Shown here piece after piece: positions 9,282-18,558 of a DNA stretch of 64,000 nucleotides. Positions within the stretch are counted from its first letter, which is position 1. Each line of letters opens with the position of its first letter. Origin of the DNA: JBGPQJ01 sp963709295 (GTDB lineage Bacteria; Chloroflexota; Anaerolineae; Anaerolineales; Villigracilaceae); contig CAVPVW010000003.1 in NCBI GenBank assembly GCA_963709295.1, forward strand, positions 62,001 to 126,000, written 5' to 3'. Under the pieces are notes generated by a model. It was not told the DNA's origin, ran no database searches, and saw only the letters and a program-made list of their open reading frames with translations. Position numbers and translations under genes: made by a program.

Positions 9282-9974
9282 TTACGCAAGGGCGTTGTTG
9301 TTTATAGTCTGTTTCTGCAAGGCGAACTTTTCAGCCTGGAGTGCCAAAGTATTGATTTGCTCCATTAGTTGATTTGTGAAGTGACGGTAATACTCATAAT
9401 TTCTTTCGATTTTCTCGTTAAAAGCAGCTTGGAATGGCTTGCCGAAATTGACATAGCAGTACCCGCCGAATTGCCAGGAACCTACCGTTTCTTTCCCGCG
9501 TTGACGACCGCGAATAATTTTTAAATATTTTTCCGGAACGTGAAATCCTACAGGAAGAATGGTTGCACCGGTTTCAACTGCGATACGTGCGACACCCGTG
9601 CCAGCGTGAGTGACGGTATGGGTGGAGGTGATTTTTCCTTCCGGTAAGATGCATACCGTGTAGCCTGCTCGAATCCTGTCGATGGCAGTCTTAAGCGCTT
9701 CTCGCCCCCTACCCTCGATGACGGGAATCTGGTCGCCTTTCCTGAAAATGTACCCCAGCAAGGGAATATCGAAAACTTTGTCTTCAATCATGTAGATAAT
9801 CTGCTCTTTAATAATAAAAGGCAGCGTGAATGCATCTGTCGCATTGGGGTGATTTCCTACAATGATTTTCGGTCCGGATGGGATATTTTCAGCTCCAAAC
9901 ACCTTCATCTTCATTCCAGCTAAGTGATAGTAGCTTCCTGTAATTCCGATGGTGAGTCGATACCAGAAATTCAT
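9282..9974 (-). CDS. PlsC-like lysophospholipid acyltransferase
   Basis: A 230-residue member of the PlsC/LPLAT fold. Motif I is NHPNATD (the catalytic His-x4-Asp), and LPEG further on matches the phosphate-binding motif III. The family transfers acyl chains to lysophosphatidic acid or related acceptors at the inner face of the membrane; here the acceptor is unknown. The N terminus is amphipathic rather than a clear membrane span. GGAGA 7 nt before ATG 9974 supports the start. It stands alone, divergent from yihY. Confidence 0.82.
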   Translation of the reverse strand: MNFWYRLTIGITGSYYHLAGMKMKVFGAENIPSGPKIIVGNHPNATDAFTLPFIIKEQIIYMIEDKVFDIPLLGYIFRKGDQIPVIEGRGREALKTAIDRIRAGYTVCILPEGKITSTHTVTHAGTGVARIAVETGATILPVGFHVPEKYLKIIRGRQRGKETVGSWQFGGYCYVNFGKPFQAAFNEKIERNYEYYRHFTNQLMEQINTLALQAEKFALQKQTINNNALA

Positions 9975-10042
9975 TCAAATTCTCCAGTTGATGATCGTAA
10001 TTCCCTTGATTATATATTATTCCTTGCCTGGTTGGAAAACCA

Positions 10043-10072
10043 TTGTTGTGGTAATTGGTAAAGCTGTATAAT
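10043..10072 (+). promoter_or_regulatory. Predicted promoter of yihY, leaderless type
   Basis: TTGTTG (10043-10048), 18-bp spacer, TATAAT (10067-10072). Only 8 nt separate the -10 box from ATG 10081 and no Shine-Dalgarno fits, so transcription should begin at or next to the start codon. Confidence 0.6.
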
Positions 10073-10080
10073 CACCCGAT

Positions 10081-10995
10081 ATGAACAAGGCTGCTCTTGG
10101 CATGAAGGAGGCGGGTCGTTTGCTTTTCGATTCCGGGGTGGAGTTATCCAGGGATTATGGAAGTGTGCACGCTGCCGCTCTGGGTTATTATATATTGCTC
10201 TCCGTTTTCCCACTTGCCACGTTATCGGCGATCATCATTACCCGGATCATTGGCCCAGCGACTTTGGCGGGTGATTATGAAGTGCTTCTTTCTGCTGTAA
10301 TTGGAGTGCAATATTCAAAACTTCTCCAATCACTTATTACAAGCAGCTATTCAGTAGCATCTAATAATGTTTGGACTCTCGTAAATATCCTTGTCCTGAT
10401 CTATGCATCCTCATACATGTTTTACCAAGCTCGAATATCACTGGATGCCATGTGGCATCTTACGCCAAAGCCAGGTGTCACTAACTCGTTATTGGCAACG
10501 GCCAAGACCTATACTTTTGCATATATCCTCGCATTTTTGGTTGGACTCTCTTTTCTTGTCCTTTTATTTTGGAACACATTATGGAACATCATATCTGATC
10601 TAATTACAAGTCGTTTCTCGATCAATTTATCCAGCATGGAATCTTTTTTGGATGTGTTTTCTTCCCCACTAATCTATACACTGATATTTTGGGCTGCTTT
10701 CCGCTATCTCCCCCAGGCGAGAATGCGAAAAAGAGACATGCTACCCGGGGCTGTGCTTACGGCATTATTGTATTGGATTGGTAATTACCTTTATGCTATC
10801 TATTTAGGCTACAGCTCGGTTGGTACGATTTACGGTATCGCCAGTTCCACGGTAATTTTCCTTTTTTGGGTGTTTTATTCTGCGATGATATTTTTATATG
10901 GTGCAAAATTTACCCGGCTGTACGCGTTTCGTTTCGGCAAGGGCTTAAAACCCGACGATAATATGAAGTGCTTCGATAGCCCGAATGTCGTCTAG
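10081..10995 (+). CDS. YihY/BrkB family inner-membrane protein
   Basis: A 304-residue protein with about six membrane spans. Family signposts are the early SVHAAALGYYILLSVFPLAT, the polar helix PQARMRKRDMLPGAVLTAL and the final span block SSTVIFLFWVFYSAMIFLYG. The family was once mis-called RNase BN; its real role is unknown, with transport or envelope functions proposed. The start ATG follows a TATAAT box by 8 nt and has no ribosome-binding site. A strong hairpin shared with the convergent aminotransferase ends the transcript. Confidence 0.85.
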   Translation: MNKAALGMKEAGRLLFDSGVELSRDYGSVHAAALGYYILLSVFPLATLSAIIITRIIGPATLAGDYEVLLSAVIGVQYSKLLQSLITSSYSVASNNVWTLVNILVLIYASSYMFYQARISLDAMWHLTPKPGVTNSLLATAKTYTFAYILAFLVGLSFLVLLFWNTLWNIISDLITSRFSINLSSMESFLDVFSSPLIYTLIFWAAFRYLPQARMRKRDMLPGAVLTALLYWIGNYLYAIYLGYSSVGTIYGIASSTVIFLFWVFYSAMIFLYGAKFTRLYAFRFGKGLKPDDNMKCFDSPNVV

Positions 10996-11031
10996 AATAA
11001 AATAGTGTTGTGATCAGTTTGTAGTTTCTTT

Positions 11032-11067
11032 ATCAAAAAGAACTGACACTGGTCAGCTCTTTTTGAT
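11032..11067. terminator. Bidirectional terminator between yihY and the aminotransferase
   Basis: A 16-bp stem with one mismatch (ATCAAAAAGA-ACTGAC / GTCAGC-TCTTTTTGAT) and a 4-nt loop. T-rich arms on both strands suit both convergent genes. Confidence 0.85.
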
Positions 11068-11080
11068 AGATTTCTAAACC

Positions 11081-12418
11081 TTATTGGACTGCGTCCATTG
11101 CGGCGCCGAGCCTTTTGATAATTTCATCGACCTCATCTTCAGTGATCGATAGTGGTGGTGAAAAGGCTAACGAATTCCCCAAAGGACGAGTCCGAAGTCC
11201 TCGAGCTTGGGCAGCCTTGAAGATCTTCATTGTCATTCCGGCATCAGCAGCCTTGCTTTCCTTGTCGGATACAATTTCCACCCCGCAGAGAAGTCCCAGC
11301 CCACGGACATCGCCGACAAATGGAAATTCCTTGAGGGTTTTTAGTCCTTCCAATAAGCGGACGCCAAGTTTCTTTGCCCGTTCTGGGAAATGCTCACGCT
11401 CCATTATTTCAATATTCTTTAGTCCAACAGCACACGCCATGGCATGCCCAGAATAAGTGAAGCCATGCATAAACGCTTCCGTGTCTGCTGCGGTCTCCAC
11501 AGTCTCTTGTATCGTGTCAGAGATCTGAATTCCTCCCAGGGGGGCGTATCCACTTGTAATGGCTTTTGCGAAAGATAAAATGTCAGGTTTGACTCCCCAG
11601 TGTTTCAGCGCAAACCATTCTCCGGTGCGTCCGAATCCCGTGATTACCTCATCGGCGATAAATAGAATGTCATACTTGGTGCAGATCTGACGAACAAGCG
11701 GGAAGTAATCCTCCGGTGGAACGATCACGCCTCCCACGCCCATAACCGGCTCGGCGATAAATGCGGCGATGGAGTCTGCTCCTTCACGTTCGATGCATTC
11801 CTCGAGCGAGCGCGCAGCAGCCTGCCCTACAGATTCTCCAACTCGCTGATCGCCTTCAAAGCGATAGGGGTTGGGAGCAGGAATGTGAATGAAATCTTTG
11901 ACGGCCGGACCAAACATGGTGTGATATTTTTCCAAGCCGGTGGCAAACGTGGAATACATGGACACTCCATGATAGGCACCTTTCCTGGCGATGATCTTAT
12001 ACTTTCCTGAGAATCCCTTTCTTTTCCAATAATACCGGGCAGTTTTAAACGCCAAATCATTCGATTCTGACCCACCAGACGTAAAATGGGTCGTGTTGAG
12101 ACCTTCATAAGCAAACCCTGATAGCTTATTCGCGAGCAAGGTTGACGGCAAGTTGGTCATCCCTGAGAAATTGGATGTGAAAGCGAGCTTCTTCATCTGG
12201 TCGAAAGCTGCCTGAGCCAGCTCCTCGCGTCCGTACCCTACATTCACATTCCAGAGACCGGCCATGCCATCAAGAATAACTTGACCGTCGATCGTATGTA
12301 GCCATACTCCCTCACCGTGACTGATCACCAATGGATCCGCATGCGATTTGGGGTGATAAGTGGGGTGAAGTTGTTTCCGGTCCATCTCGACCCATTTTGA
12401 GTATTCTTCTTTTGCCAT
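11081..12418 (-). CDS. Class-III PLP-dependent aminotransferase (omega-amino acid type)
   Basis: A 445-residue fold-type I transaminase of class III. Visible are the substrate/phosphate segment TSGGSESNDLAFKTARYYW, the Asp that holds the pyridine nitrogen in LFIADEVITGFGRTG, and the Schiff-base lysine K285 in FAKAITSGYAPLGG. Class III enzymes transfer an omega or beta amino group, commonly from beta-alanine, taurine or diamines, to pyruvate or 2-oxoglutarate; the donor here is not determinable. The longer frame to 12517 is rejected because GGAGG lies 5 nt before ATG 12418. It stands downstream of a decayed solute-binding gene with no functional link evident. Confidence 0.85.
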   Translation of the reverse strand: MAKEEYSKWVEMDRKQLHPTYHPKSHADPLVISHGEGVWLHTIDGQVILDGMAGLWNVNVGYGREELAQAAFDQMKKLAFTSNFSGMTNLPSTLLANKLSGFAYEGLNTTHFTSGGSESNDLAFKTARYYWKRKGFSGKYKIIARKGAYHGVSMYSTFATGLEKYHTMFGPAVKDFIHIPAPNPYRFEGDQRVGESVGQAAARSLEECIEREGADSIAAFIAEPVMGVGGVIVPPEDYFPLVRQICTKYDILFIADEVITGFGRTGEWFALKHWGVKPDILSFAKAITSGYAPLGGIQISDTIQETVETAADTEAFMHGFTYSGHAMACAVGLKNIEIMEREHFPERAKKLGVRLLEGLKTLKEFPFVGDVRGLGLLCGVEIVSDKESKAADAGMTMKIFKAAQARGLRTRPLGNSLAFSPPLSITEDEVDEIIKRLGAAMDAVQ

Positions 12419-12492
12419 AGAGCCTCCAAATTCATTCCAAAAGTCAGGTAATTTTTCGCATTGTATCAGTTTTGCATTAGGAGTTGAGGGGA

Positions 12493-13720
12493 TTATCTCC
12501 CAAAAGCACGATTCCATTTTTCAATAAATGCATTTCGCTTATCAGGATTGTTTATCTCGGGATCCAGGTTAATAAATATTAAATTGTCCAAGCCGACTTC
12601 TTCGATAACTTGGTTGAAGTGGAAAAAGGATTTATGCTCATTTGCAAAATCAAAGATTTCGACATTGGCGACATCAGAGCGAAAGGGGGTCAGTCCTCCC
12701 AGCGCAAGGGCAATTTGCCCTTCTTGGGAAAGTAGGAAATCAACCATGAGTCTGGCGGAATTGGAGCTTTTTGCCTGTTTCGTGATGGCAATGCTCCTCA
12801 TCAATATGGGTTGGCCATCCAAGATGTAGGACCATCCTAATTCAGGGTGTTGATCTAGTTCCGATAGAAATGAGATTGGAGAAATGAATATGCCCAAAGA
12901 AGATTCGCCACTTAGGATTGATGAGACCATACTGCTTGAGGATGTTCTCAATAGAGGGTTTGTTTCTCCAACTCAATTCAATATCTCCCATCCGGTTTCA
13001 CCCACCTTGTCCATCCAAAACCAGTTTATTGCCATTCCGGTGGAATTTTGAGAGGCATCGTAGGTTGTGATTTCTCCTGTAAATTGACTTGGACCAGATT
13101 CAATTAATCCTTAATATCCAACAAGCGATGAGGTAAATTGGGAAACTTTTCTTTGTTATAAAAATCACCATTGGGTCGCTGGCGATTGTATAAATTCCAG
13201 GTGCAAGTTTGGTCCAAGGTGGGACGTAAAAGTCTTCCTCGGAGAGATATGGTTCGATTTGGCCTGAATTGGCAAAATTCAACCATCCATCTGGAGCAGA
13301 TGAAAGGATTAGATCGGCATTCCTTTCACCTGACAAAGATTCGGCGGTATAACGATCAAAGACTTCGTTGGCTCCAAGGTCTACCACCGAGACATCGATC
13401 CAGGGATAATGACCGGTAAAGGTCTCAATAACAGGTTTCCAGGTTGATTCGTTTAATGCGGAGTAAATGACCAGTCCTTGCTCGTTTTTTGATGCTTCAA
13501 TGATGTTCTCATAGGAATTGGGGTAATACGCAGGAAGGAAATACGCATCAAGAGCCTGTGGTGAGGGAAAAACAGTGGAATCTTTTTGGTCCAGCGTTGG
13601 ATAAGGCTTATCTATTGTGGGTGAAATATTGGATTTATTAGTTTGAGGAACACATCCTGACGAAACGCTGACGGTTATAAGCAGCAAGGAAAGGATCGAT
13701 AATGTTTTTCTCCAGGACAT
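12493..13720 (-). pseudogene. Iron(III)/spermidine-type ABC solute-binding lipoprotein, decayed
   Basis: The pieces line up with an extracellular solute-binding protein of the iron(III)/2-aminoethylphosphonate type. The N terminus (MSWRKTLSILSLLLITVSVS then GC) is a lipoprotein signal; the start at 13720 has GGAG 7 nt ahead. Homologous text then passes through three frames: ...IASDPMVI, then FYNKEKFPNLPHRLLDIKD, then LIESGPSQFTGEITTYDAS. One base is missing at the A5 run 13160-13164 and another near 13105-13109. In the third frame an in-frame TGA (12973-12975) interrupts WEILN-VGETNP. The C-terminal block SIAITKQAKSSNSARLMVDF is intact. No permease or ATPase genes are nearby. Several lesions of mixed kind argue for real decay. 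Confidence 0.75.
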
Positions 13721-13854
13721 GTCGAAACTCCGCCAGAATCTATCAAACATAACTCGAGAAATATACCATATTTGATTGTAAGGATTGTTGCAAATCGGTT
13801 GTCAGAGGACTTCTATGGAACCTTCAGGGGAGACGACCATTACAGGATGTAGTG

Positions 13855-13860
13855 TAGAAT
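13855..13860 (+). promoter_or_regulatory. Possible -10 box of the signalling cluster
   Basis: TAGAAT 47 nt before the histidine kinase ATG, inside the 187-nt gap between the divergent kinase and decayed lipoprotein genes. No good -35 is visible. Confidence 0.3.
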
Positions 13861-13907
13861 CAATCAGGATGTCCTATTTTATTTTGACTGCTTGACGCGA
13901 AAATTGG

Positions 13908-16643
13908 ATGAAAACCAGGAATTCATTGGCTTTTCGGTTGACTGTTTATTTTGCATTACTGACGGCGCTTCCGTTAGTGTTTTTTTCATTATATTTACGA
14001 AATACCGTGACTCACTATTATTATTCAATTGGTTCTCACTTTTTTCAAGAACAAGCGGAATCAATCGCTGGGCACATGGAATTTCTCGATGCTCTGCCCT
14101 CGCCAACCGATTTTCTGTTTAATCCGACGGATGATGGGCATTTGGTGTTCGTGCTCAATCGCAATGGCGAATACATTCGTCATTATGATAAAACAAAAAT
14201 AGGGAAGCATGTTTCATCTGATTTTGGCGGGAATTTTAGCAAAGCATTATCATCCAAGGCGCCAGGCGCAGGCAGGCTGAATGAGCTGGTATACGGATAT
14301 GCACCTGTGAATGGTCAGGACTTAATAGTCGTTGCGATTGGAAATATAAGTGATATATCTCAACCTGTAAACGAATTCCAGAAAATCACCGCCCTGCAAA
14401 TTCTAGTTGTTCTTGCAATCACCATCGTAATCGCTGGATGGATCATATGGAAATTGGTAGGCAAACCTCTCGGCATGCTTACCATGTCTGCTCAGCAAAT
14501 TGGCGAAGGCAATTTGGATGTTGATGTGAATCCCGGTTTGATGAAAGATGAGTTGAAGCTTCTGGCCATTGCATTGAACTCAATGCGCGACCAACTTAAC
14601 CGGTCGATTCAAGGTCTAAAAGCCCGAATCCAGGAACTCGCTCAGGCTCAAGAATTAATAAAAACCAGAGACGATCAAACCAGGGCCATCATTGATTCCG
14701 TGAATGAAGCAATTCTCGTTCTTGATCTCTACACGGGTGATGTCCTGGATGTAAATTTGAAAATGACCGAAATGTACGGATACGCCCGGGAAGAGGCTTT
14801 GAAGTTGAGGATAAATCAACTTAATTTTGGAGAATTACCTTACACCCATAAGTTCTTCAAGAAATACATGAAGGATGCAGCCCATTCTGGTCCGCAAGTG
14901 TTTGAATGGAAAGCCAGACACAAGGAGGGTCGTCAGTTTTGGGTGGAAGTCAACATGCGAAAGGCGCAGATATCGGGTAACGACAGGCTGCTGGTCGCAA
15001 TCAGGGAGATTGCCGATAGAAAAAGAGCGGAGCAAATACGGACGGCAATCTATAGAATTTCGCATTCCGTTCAGGCAGCTCAAAATCTTAAGGAATTGTT
15101 CTATCTCATTCACGGAATTATCAATGACCTAATGCCTGCTCAAAATTTCTATATCGCGTTGTATGATCGTGAGCGTGATGAGTTTTATTATCCTTACTAC
15201 GTTGACCAGTATGATACAACGCCTGCTCCGCATACACCGGATAGAGGCCTGACCAGTTACGTGCTCAGGAGCGGTACTTCGCTCCTGGCCACACCGGATG
15301 TTTTCGACCGGCTTAAAAAGAGTGGCGAAGTTGAAATAATCGGTTCCGACTCGGTGGATTGGCTGGGTTCACCGCTAAATATTGCGCAGAAGGTTATCGG
15401 TGTCATTGCAGTTCAGACCTATTCTTTAAGTGATCGATTGACAGAAGAAGATAAGGATGTTCTGGCATTTGTTTCAACTCAAATTGCCATGGCCATTGAG
15501 CGGAAGCGATCGGAAGATGCATTATTGGAGTCGGAAACCCGTTGGAGGACGCTTACTGAAAATGCTCCTCAAATCATCCTACTGATGGATAAATTTGGGA
15601 CTGTTCTTTTTGGAAACCGGCTCCCTCCCGGAATGGACTCGACAAATCTTGCCTTGAACTCATTCCTTGATTATTTACACGACGATAATCGCCTTGTAAT
15701 TGAAAAAGCATTGAATGTAGTATTCGATGAATCAAGAGGAACCAGTTTTGAGCTTTCACTTCGAAATACTGACGACATGGTGATATGGTATCAGTGCAAC
15801 CTTTCGCCGGTTGTCACTGATGGGCGTGTCGAAATGGCCATCCTTAATGCCGACGATATCACTTCGCGAAAAGACGCGGAAAAATCCATTCAGACCCTCA
15901 ACGAGGAACTTGAGAAGAGGGTGCTGGAAAGAACAGCTCAACTCGCCTCGGCAGTACGGGAGTTGGAGGCATTTTCATATTCAGTCTCGCATGATCTTCG
16001 CGCCCCATTACGTGCCCTGGATGGCTATTCACGCATACTTGAGAAAGAATATGCACAGGTCATCGATGACGATGGAAAAGCTTTTATCGGCCATATCCGC
16101 TCAAGCACACATAAAATGGATCGATTGATAGACGATCTACTCGCGTTTTCTCGATTGGGGCGCCATTCCCTGGAAAAACAATCAGTGGATATGAATGATA
16201 TTGTTGGAAAAGCCATTGATGAATTTTCACCAATTAATTCAGCTGGAAAATTACCTATTCAGGTTCAAGAACTTCCTGCCTGCGAAGGAGATCCTTCTTT
16301 ACTGCTCCAACTTTGGATGAATCTCATTTCTAATTCGATAAAATTTACAAGAAATTCTGATCGGCCAATCATTGAAATCGGATATTTGGATGAAGAAATG
16401 ATTGTTTATTTCATAAAAGATAATGGCATCGGGTTTGATATGAAATACGCAGATAAGTTGTTTGGAGTTTTTCAACGACTCCACACCGTGGACGAATTCG
16501 AGGGCACGGGAGTCGGACTGGCCATTGTAGAAAGAATTGTGCGCCGTCATGGCGGCAGGATCTGGGCGAAGTCTGCATCTGGTGAGGGTGCGACTTTCTT
16601 TTTCACGTTGAATGAGATATCGAATCCGGATCTGGTTATTTAA
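13908..16643 (+). CDS. Membrane histidine kinase with HAMP, PAS and GAF domains
   Basis: A 911-residue sensor kinase. In order: a first membrane span (~8-28), an external sensing region (~30-160), a second span (~163-185), HAMP (~186-240), PAS (~258-375), GAF (~390-530), a second PAS (~540-660), a short coiled coil, the HisKA dimerisation helix with phospho-acceptor H695 in SYSVSHDLRAPLRAL, and an ATPase domain with N box LWMNLISNSIKFT, G1 DNGIGFD and G2 GTGVGLAI. All catalytic boxes are intact. It should autophosphorylate and pass phosphate to the receiver encoded 12 nt downstream. The ligand is unknown. The architecture resembles phytochrome-like kinases without the chromophore domain. Confidence 0.9.
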   Translation: MKTRNSLAFRLTVYFALLTALPLVFFSLYLRNTVTHYYYSIGSHFFQEQAESIAGHMEFLDALPSPTDFLFNPTDDGHLVFVLNRNGEYIRHYDKTKIGKHVSSDFGGNFSKALSSKAPGAGRLNELVYGYAPVNGQDLIVVAIGNISDISQPVNEFQKITALQILVVLAITIVIAGWIIWKLVGKPLGMLTMSAQQIGEGNLDVDVNPGLMKDELKLLAIALNSMRDQLNRSIQGLKARIQELAQAQELIKTRDDQTRAIIDSVNEAILVLDLYTGDVLDVNLKMTEMYGYAREEALKLRINQLNFGELPYTHKFFKKYMKDAAHSGPQVFEWKARHKEGRQFWVEVNMRKAQISGNDRLLVAIREIADRKRAEQIRTAIYRISHSVQAAQNLKELFYLIHGIINDLMPAQNFYIALYDRERDEFYYPYYVDQYDTTPAPHTPDRGLTSYVLRSGTSLLATPDVFDRLKKSGEVEIIGSDSVDWLGSPLNIAQKVIGVIAVQTYSLSDRLTEEDKDVLAFVSTQIAMAIERKRSEDALLESETRWRTLTENAPQIILLMDKFGTVLFGNRLPPGMDSTNLALNSFLDYLHDDNRLVIEKALNVVFDESRGTSFELSLRNTDDMVIWYQCNLSPVVTDGRVEMAILNADDITSRKDAEKSIQTLNEELEKRVLERTAQLASAVRELEAFSYSVSHDLRAPLRALDGYSRILEKEYAQVIDDDGKAFIGHIRSSTHKMDRLIDDLLAFSRLGRHSLEKQSVDMNDIVGKAIDEFSPINSAGKLPIQVQELPACEGDPSLLLQLWMNLISNSIKFTRNSDRPIIEIGYLDEEMIVYFIKDNGIGFDMKYADKLFGVFQRLHTVDEFEGTGVGLAIVERIVRRHGGRIWAKSASGEGATFFFTLNEISNPDLVI

Positions 16644-16655
16644 ACGGAGAGTGAC

Positions 16656-17111
16656 ATGGGAGAACATTTGGTTGAAATCCTTCTTGTTGAAGATAACCCA
16701 AATGATGCTGAGTTGTCGTTGTATGCACTCAAGAAACATCGCATAGCCAACAGAATTCATCATTCAAAAGACGGCGCTGAGGCGACCGACTATTTATTCG
16801 GGGAAGGAACTTGCGCCGGGCGAAATGTTGAAGAGACCCCAAAAGTGGTTCTCTTGGATCTAAAGTTACCAAAGGTGGATGGACTTGAGGTTCTGAAGCG
16901 AATAAAATCAGATCCAAGAACGCGACAAATTCCGGTCGTAATCCTGACCTCATCGCGGGAAGAAAAAGATATCGTCGAGAGCTATAACCTGGGTGTCAAT
17001 AGTTATATCGTGAAGCCGATTGATTTTGAGCAATTTTCCGAGTCGGTACGACAGCTTGGTTATTATTGGGTGTTGCTCAATGAGTCTCCAGTCTCGAAAC
17101 TGGAATATTGA
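16656..17111 (+). CDS. Single-domain response regulator (Rcp1-like)
   Basis: A 151-residue stand-alone receiver. Acidic pocket residues are in VEDNPNDAE, the phospho-acceptor is D68 in VVLLDLKLP, the switch Thr is in VVILTSS, and the conserved Lys is in VKPID. The insertion between helix 1 and beta 3 (GEGTCAGRNVEETPK) is typical of the Rcp1 type, which partners bacteriophytochrome-like kinases. It has no output domain, so it probably works as a phosphate carrier or by protein contact. It starts 12 nt after the kinase stop. Confidence 0.9.
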   Translation: MGEHLVEILLVEDNPNDAELSLYALKKHRIANRIHHSKDGAEATDYLFGEGTCAGRNVEETPKVVLLDLKLPKVDGLEVLKRIKSDPRTRQIPVVILTSSREEKDIVESYNLGVNSYIVKPIDFEQFSESVRQLGYYWVLLNESPVSKLEY

Positions 17112-17148
17112 ACAATAACCGTGGAATAAGTGACTTGGAGACGTTTCA

Positions 17149-18558
17149 ATGGCAGTTCCATTAAAATTGCTATTACTCGAAGACAGACCCGCAGATGCAG
17201 AGTTGCTCTTATTTGAGTTGCAGGATGCAGGGTACGAAGCAGATTGGACGAGAGTAGATTCTGAGACTGACTACTTAGCTGCTTTGGAGAATAAACCGGA
17301 AGTTATCCTGGCGGATTTCAGCCTGCCGCAATTCACGGCGCTGCGCGCTCTAATCCTCCTCAAAGAACGACAGCTGGATATCCCATTTATCGTAGTAACC
17401 GGGACCATAAGCGAAGAAGTGGCAGTGGATTGTATGAAACAGGGGGCGACAGATTATTTATTAAAGGACAGGCTGAGTCGCCTGGGTCAAGCGATCGATA
17501 GGGCATTGGAACAAAAGCGACTTAGGGACGAAAAGAAACAATCCCAGGATGCCTTGCGGACGAGCGAAGTCAGATTTCGGTCACTCGTGCAAAATCTCAG
17601 TGACATTATTACTGTCCATACGGGAATGGGGATAGTCACTTACGAGAGTCCCTCTGCTTCTCGAATACTTGGTTATACACCAGGATATTTAATCGGGAAG
17701 GATCCTCTCTCCTTGACGCACCCGGATGACCGTGATCATGTTCGCAAATTCATTCAGTCATTGATCGACGGAGAAATCGCTGATCCTGCTGTGGAGTACC
17801 GGTTCAGGCATGCGGGTGGCCATTGGATCTATTTGGAATTTGCAGTGACCAACCTTCTTGGAACTCATGAAGTAGACGGGATCGTAATGACATCCCGTGA
17901 TGTGACCGAAAGAAAACGGGCAGAAGAACAGCTTCACGAGGCGCATTTAGAGCTTGCAGATGCTTACGATGCCACCATCGAGGGTTGGTCGCACGCGCTT
18001 GATTTGCGCGATAAGGAAACCGAAGGACATACGCAGCGGGTCTCTGAAATGACTCTCATTCTTGCCCGGGCACTTGGCATTTATGGAGAGGATCTTATCC
18101 ATATCCGGCGAGGTTCCTTGCTCCACGATATCGGAAAAATGGGAATCCCAGATCATATCCTGCTCAAGCCAGGGCCGTTATCTGATGAAGAGTGGAATGA
18201 AATGCGAAGGCACCCGGTATACGCTTACGAAATGTTATATCCCATTGCCTATTTACGTCCAGCTTTGGATATTCCCTATTGCCATCATGAACGATGGGAC
18301 GGCAGTGGTTATCCTAAAGGATTGAAAGGGAACCAAATCCCTTTGGCTGCGCGAATTTTCTCAATCATTGACGTTTGGGACGCGCTTTGTTCAGATCGTC
18401 CGTATCGAAAGGGATCCGATCAAGAGGAAGTGGTAAATTTCATTAAAGGAAATTCCGGAGTCGCTTTTGATCCTAAAGTAGTGGAAGTATTTATCGACCT
18501 TCTTGAAAAAGGTGAATTCGGGGAAAAGGTTTTTGGAAACCATAAGAAAAACGTTTAA
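17149..18558 (+). CDS. Receiver-PAS-HD-GYP response regulator (probable c-di-GMP phosphodiesterase)
   Basis: A 469-residue regulator. The receiver (1-125) keeps the acceptor D56 in VILADFSLP and the Lys in LLKDRLS. A PAS domain (~140-262) follows, then an HD-GYP domain (~275-460) with GHTQRVSEM, LLHDIGKMGIPD, HPVYAYEML and the full signature HHERWDGSGYPKGL. HD-GYP domains of this form hydrolyse cyclic di-GMP to GMP or pGpG using a bi- or trinuclear metal site. With the upstream kinase and receiver it forms a signalling operon. No GGDEF synthase is seen in the window. Confidence 0.9.
   Translation: MAVPLKLLLLEDRPADAELLLFELQDAGYEADWTRVDSETDYLAALENKPEVILADFSLPQFTALRALILLKERQLDIPFIVVTGTISEEVAVDCMKQGATDYLLKDRLSRLGQAIDRALEQKRLRDEKKQSQDALRTSEVRFRSLVQNLSDIITVHTGMGIVTYESPSASRILGYTPGYLIGKDPLSLTHPDDRDHVRKFIQSLIDGEIADPAVEYRFRHAGGHWIYLEFAVTNLLGTHEVDGIVMTSRDVTERKRAEEQLHEAHLELADAYDATIEGWSHALDLRDKETEGHTQRVSEMTLILARALGIYGEDLIHIRRGSLLHDIGKMGIPDHILLKPGPLSDEEWNEMRRHPVYAYEMLYPIAYLRPALDIPYCHHERWDGSGYPKGLKGNQIPLAARIFSIIDVWDALCSDRPYRKGSDQEEVVNFIKGNSGVAFDPKVVEVFIDLLEKGEFGEKVFGNHKKNV

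Noticed and set aside
13869..13895. Eight-codon leader ORF before the histidine kinase
   Set aside because: It begins close to a predicted transcription start, but it is too short and there is no terminator or alternative structure to make it a control element.
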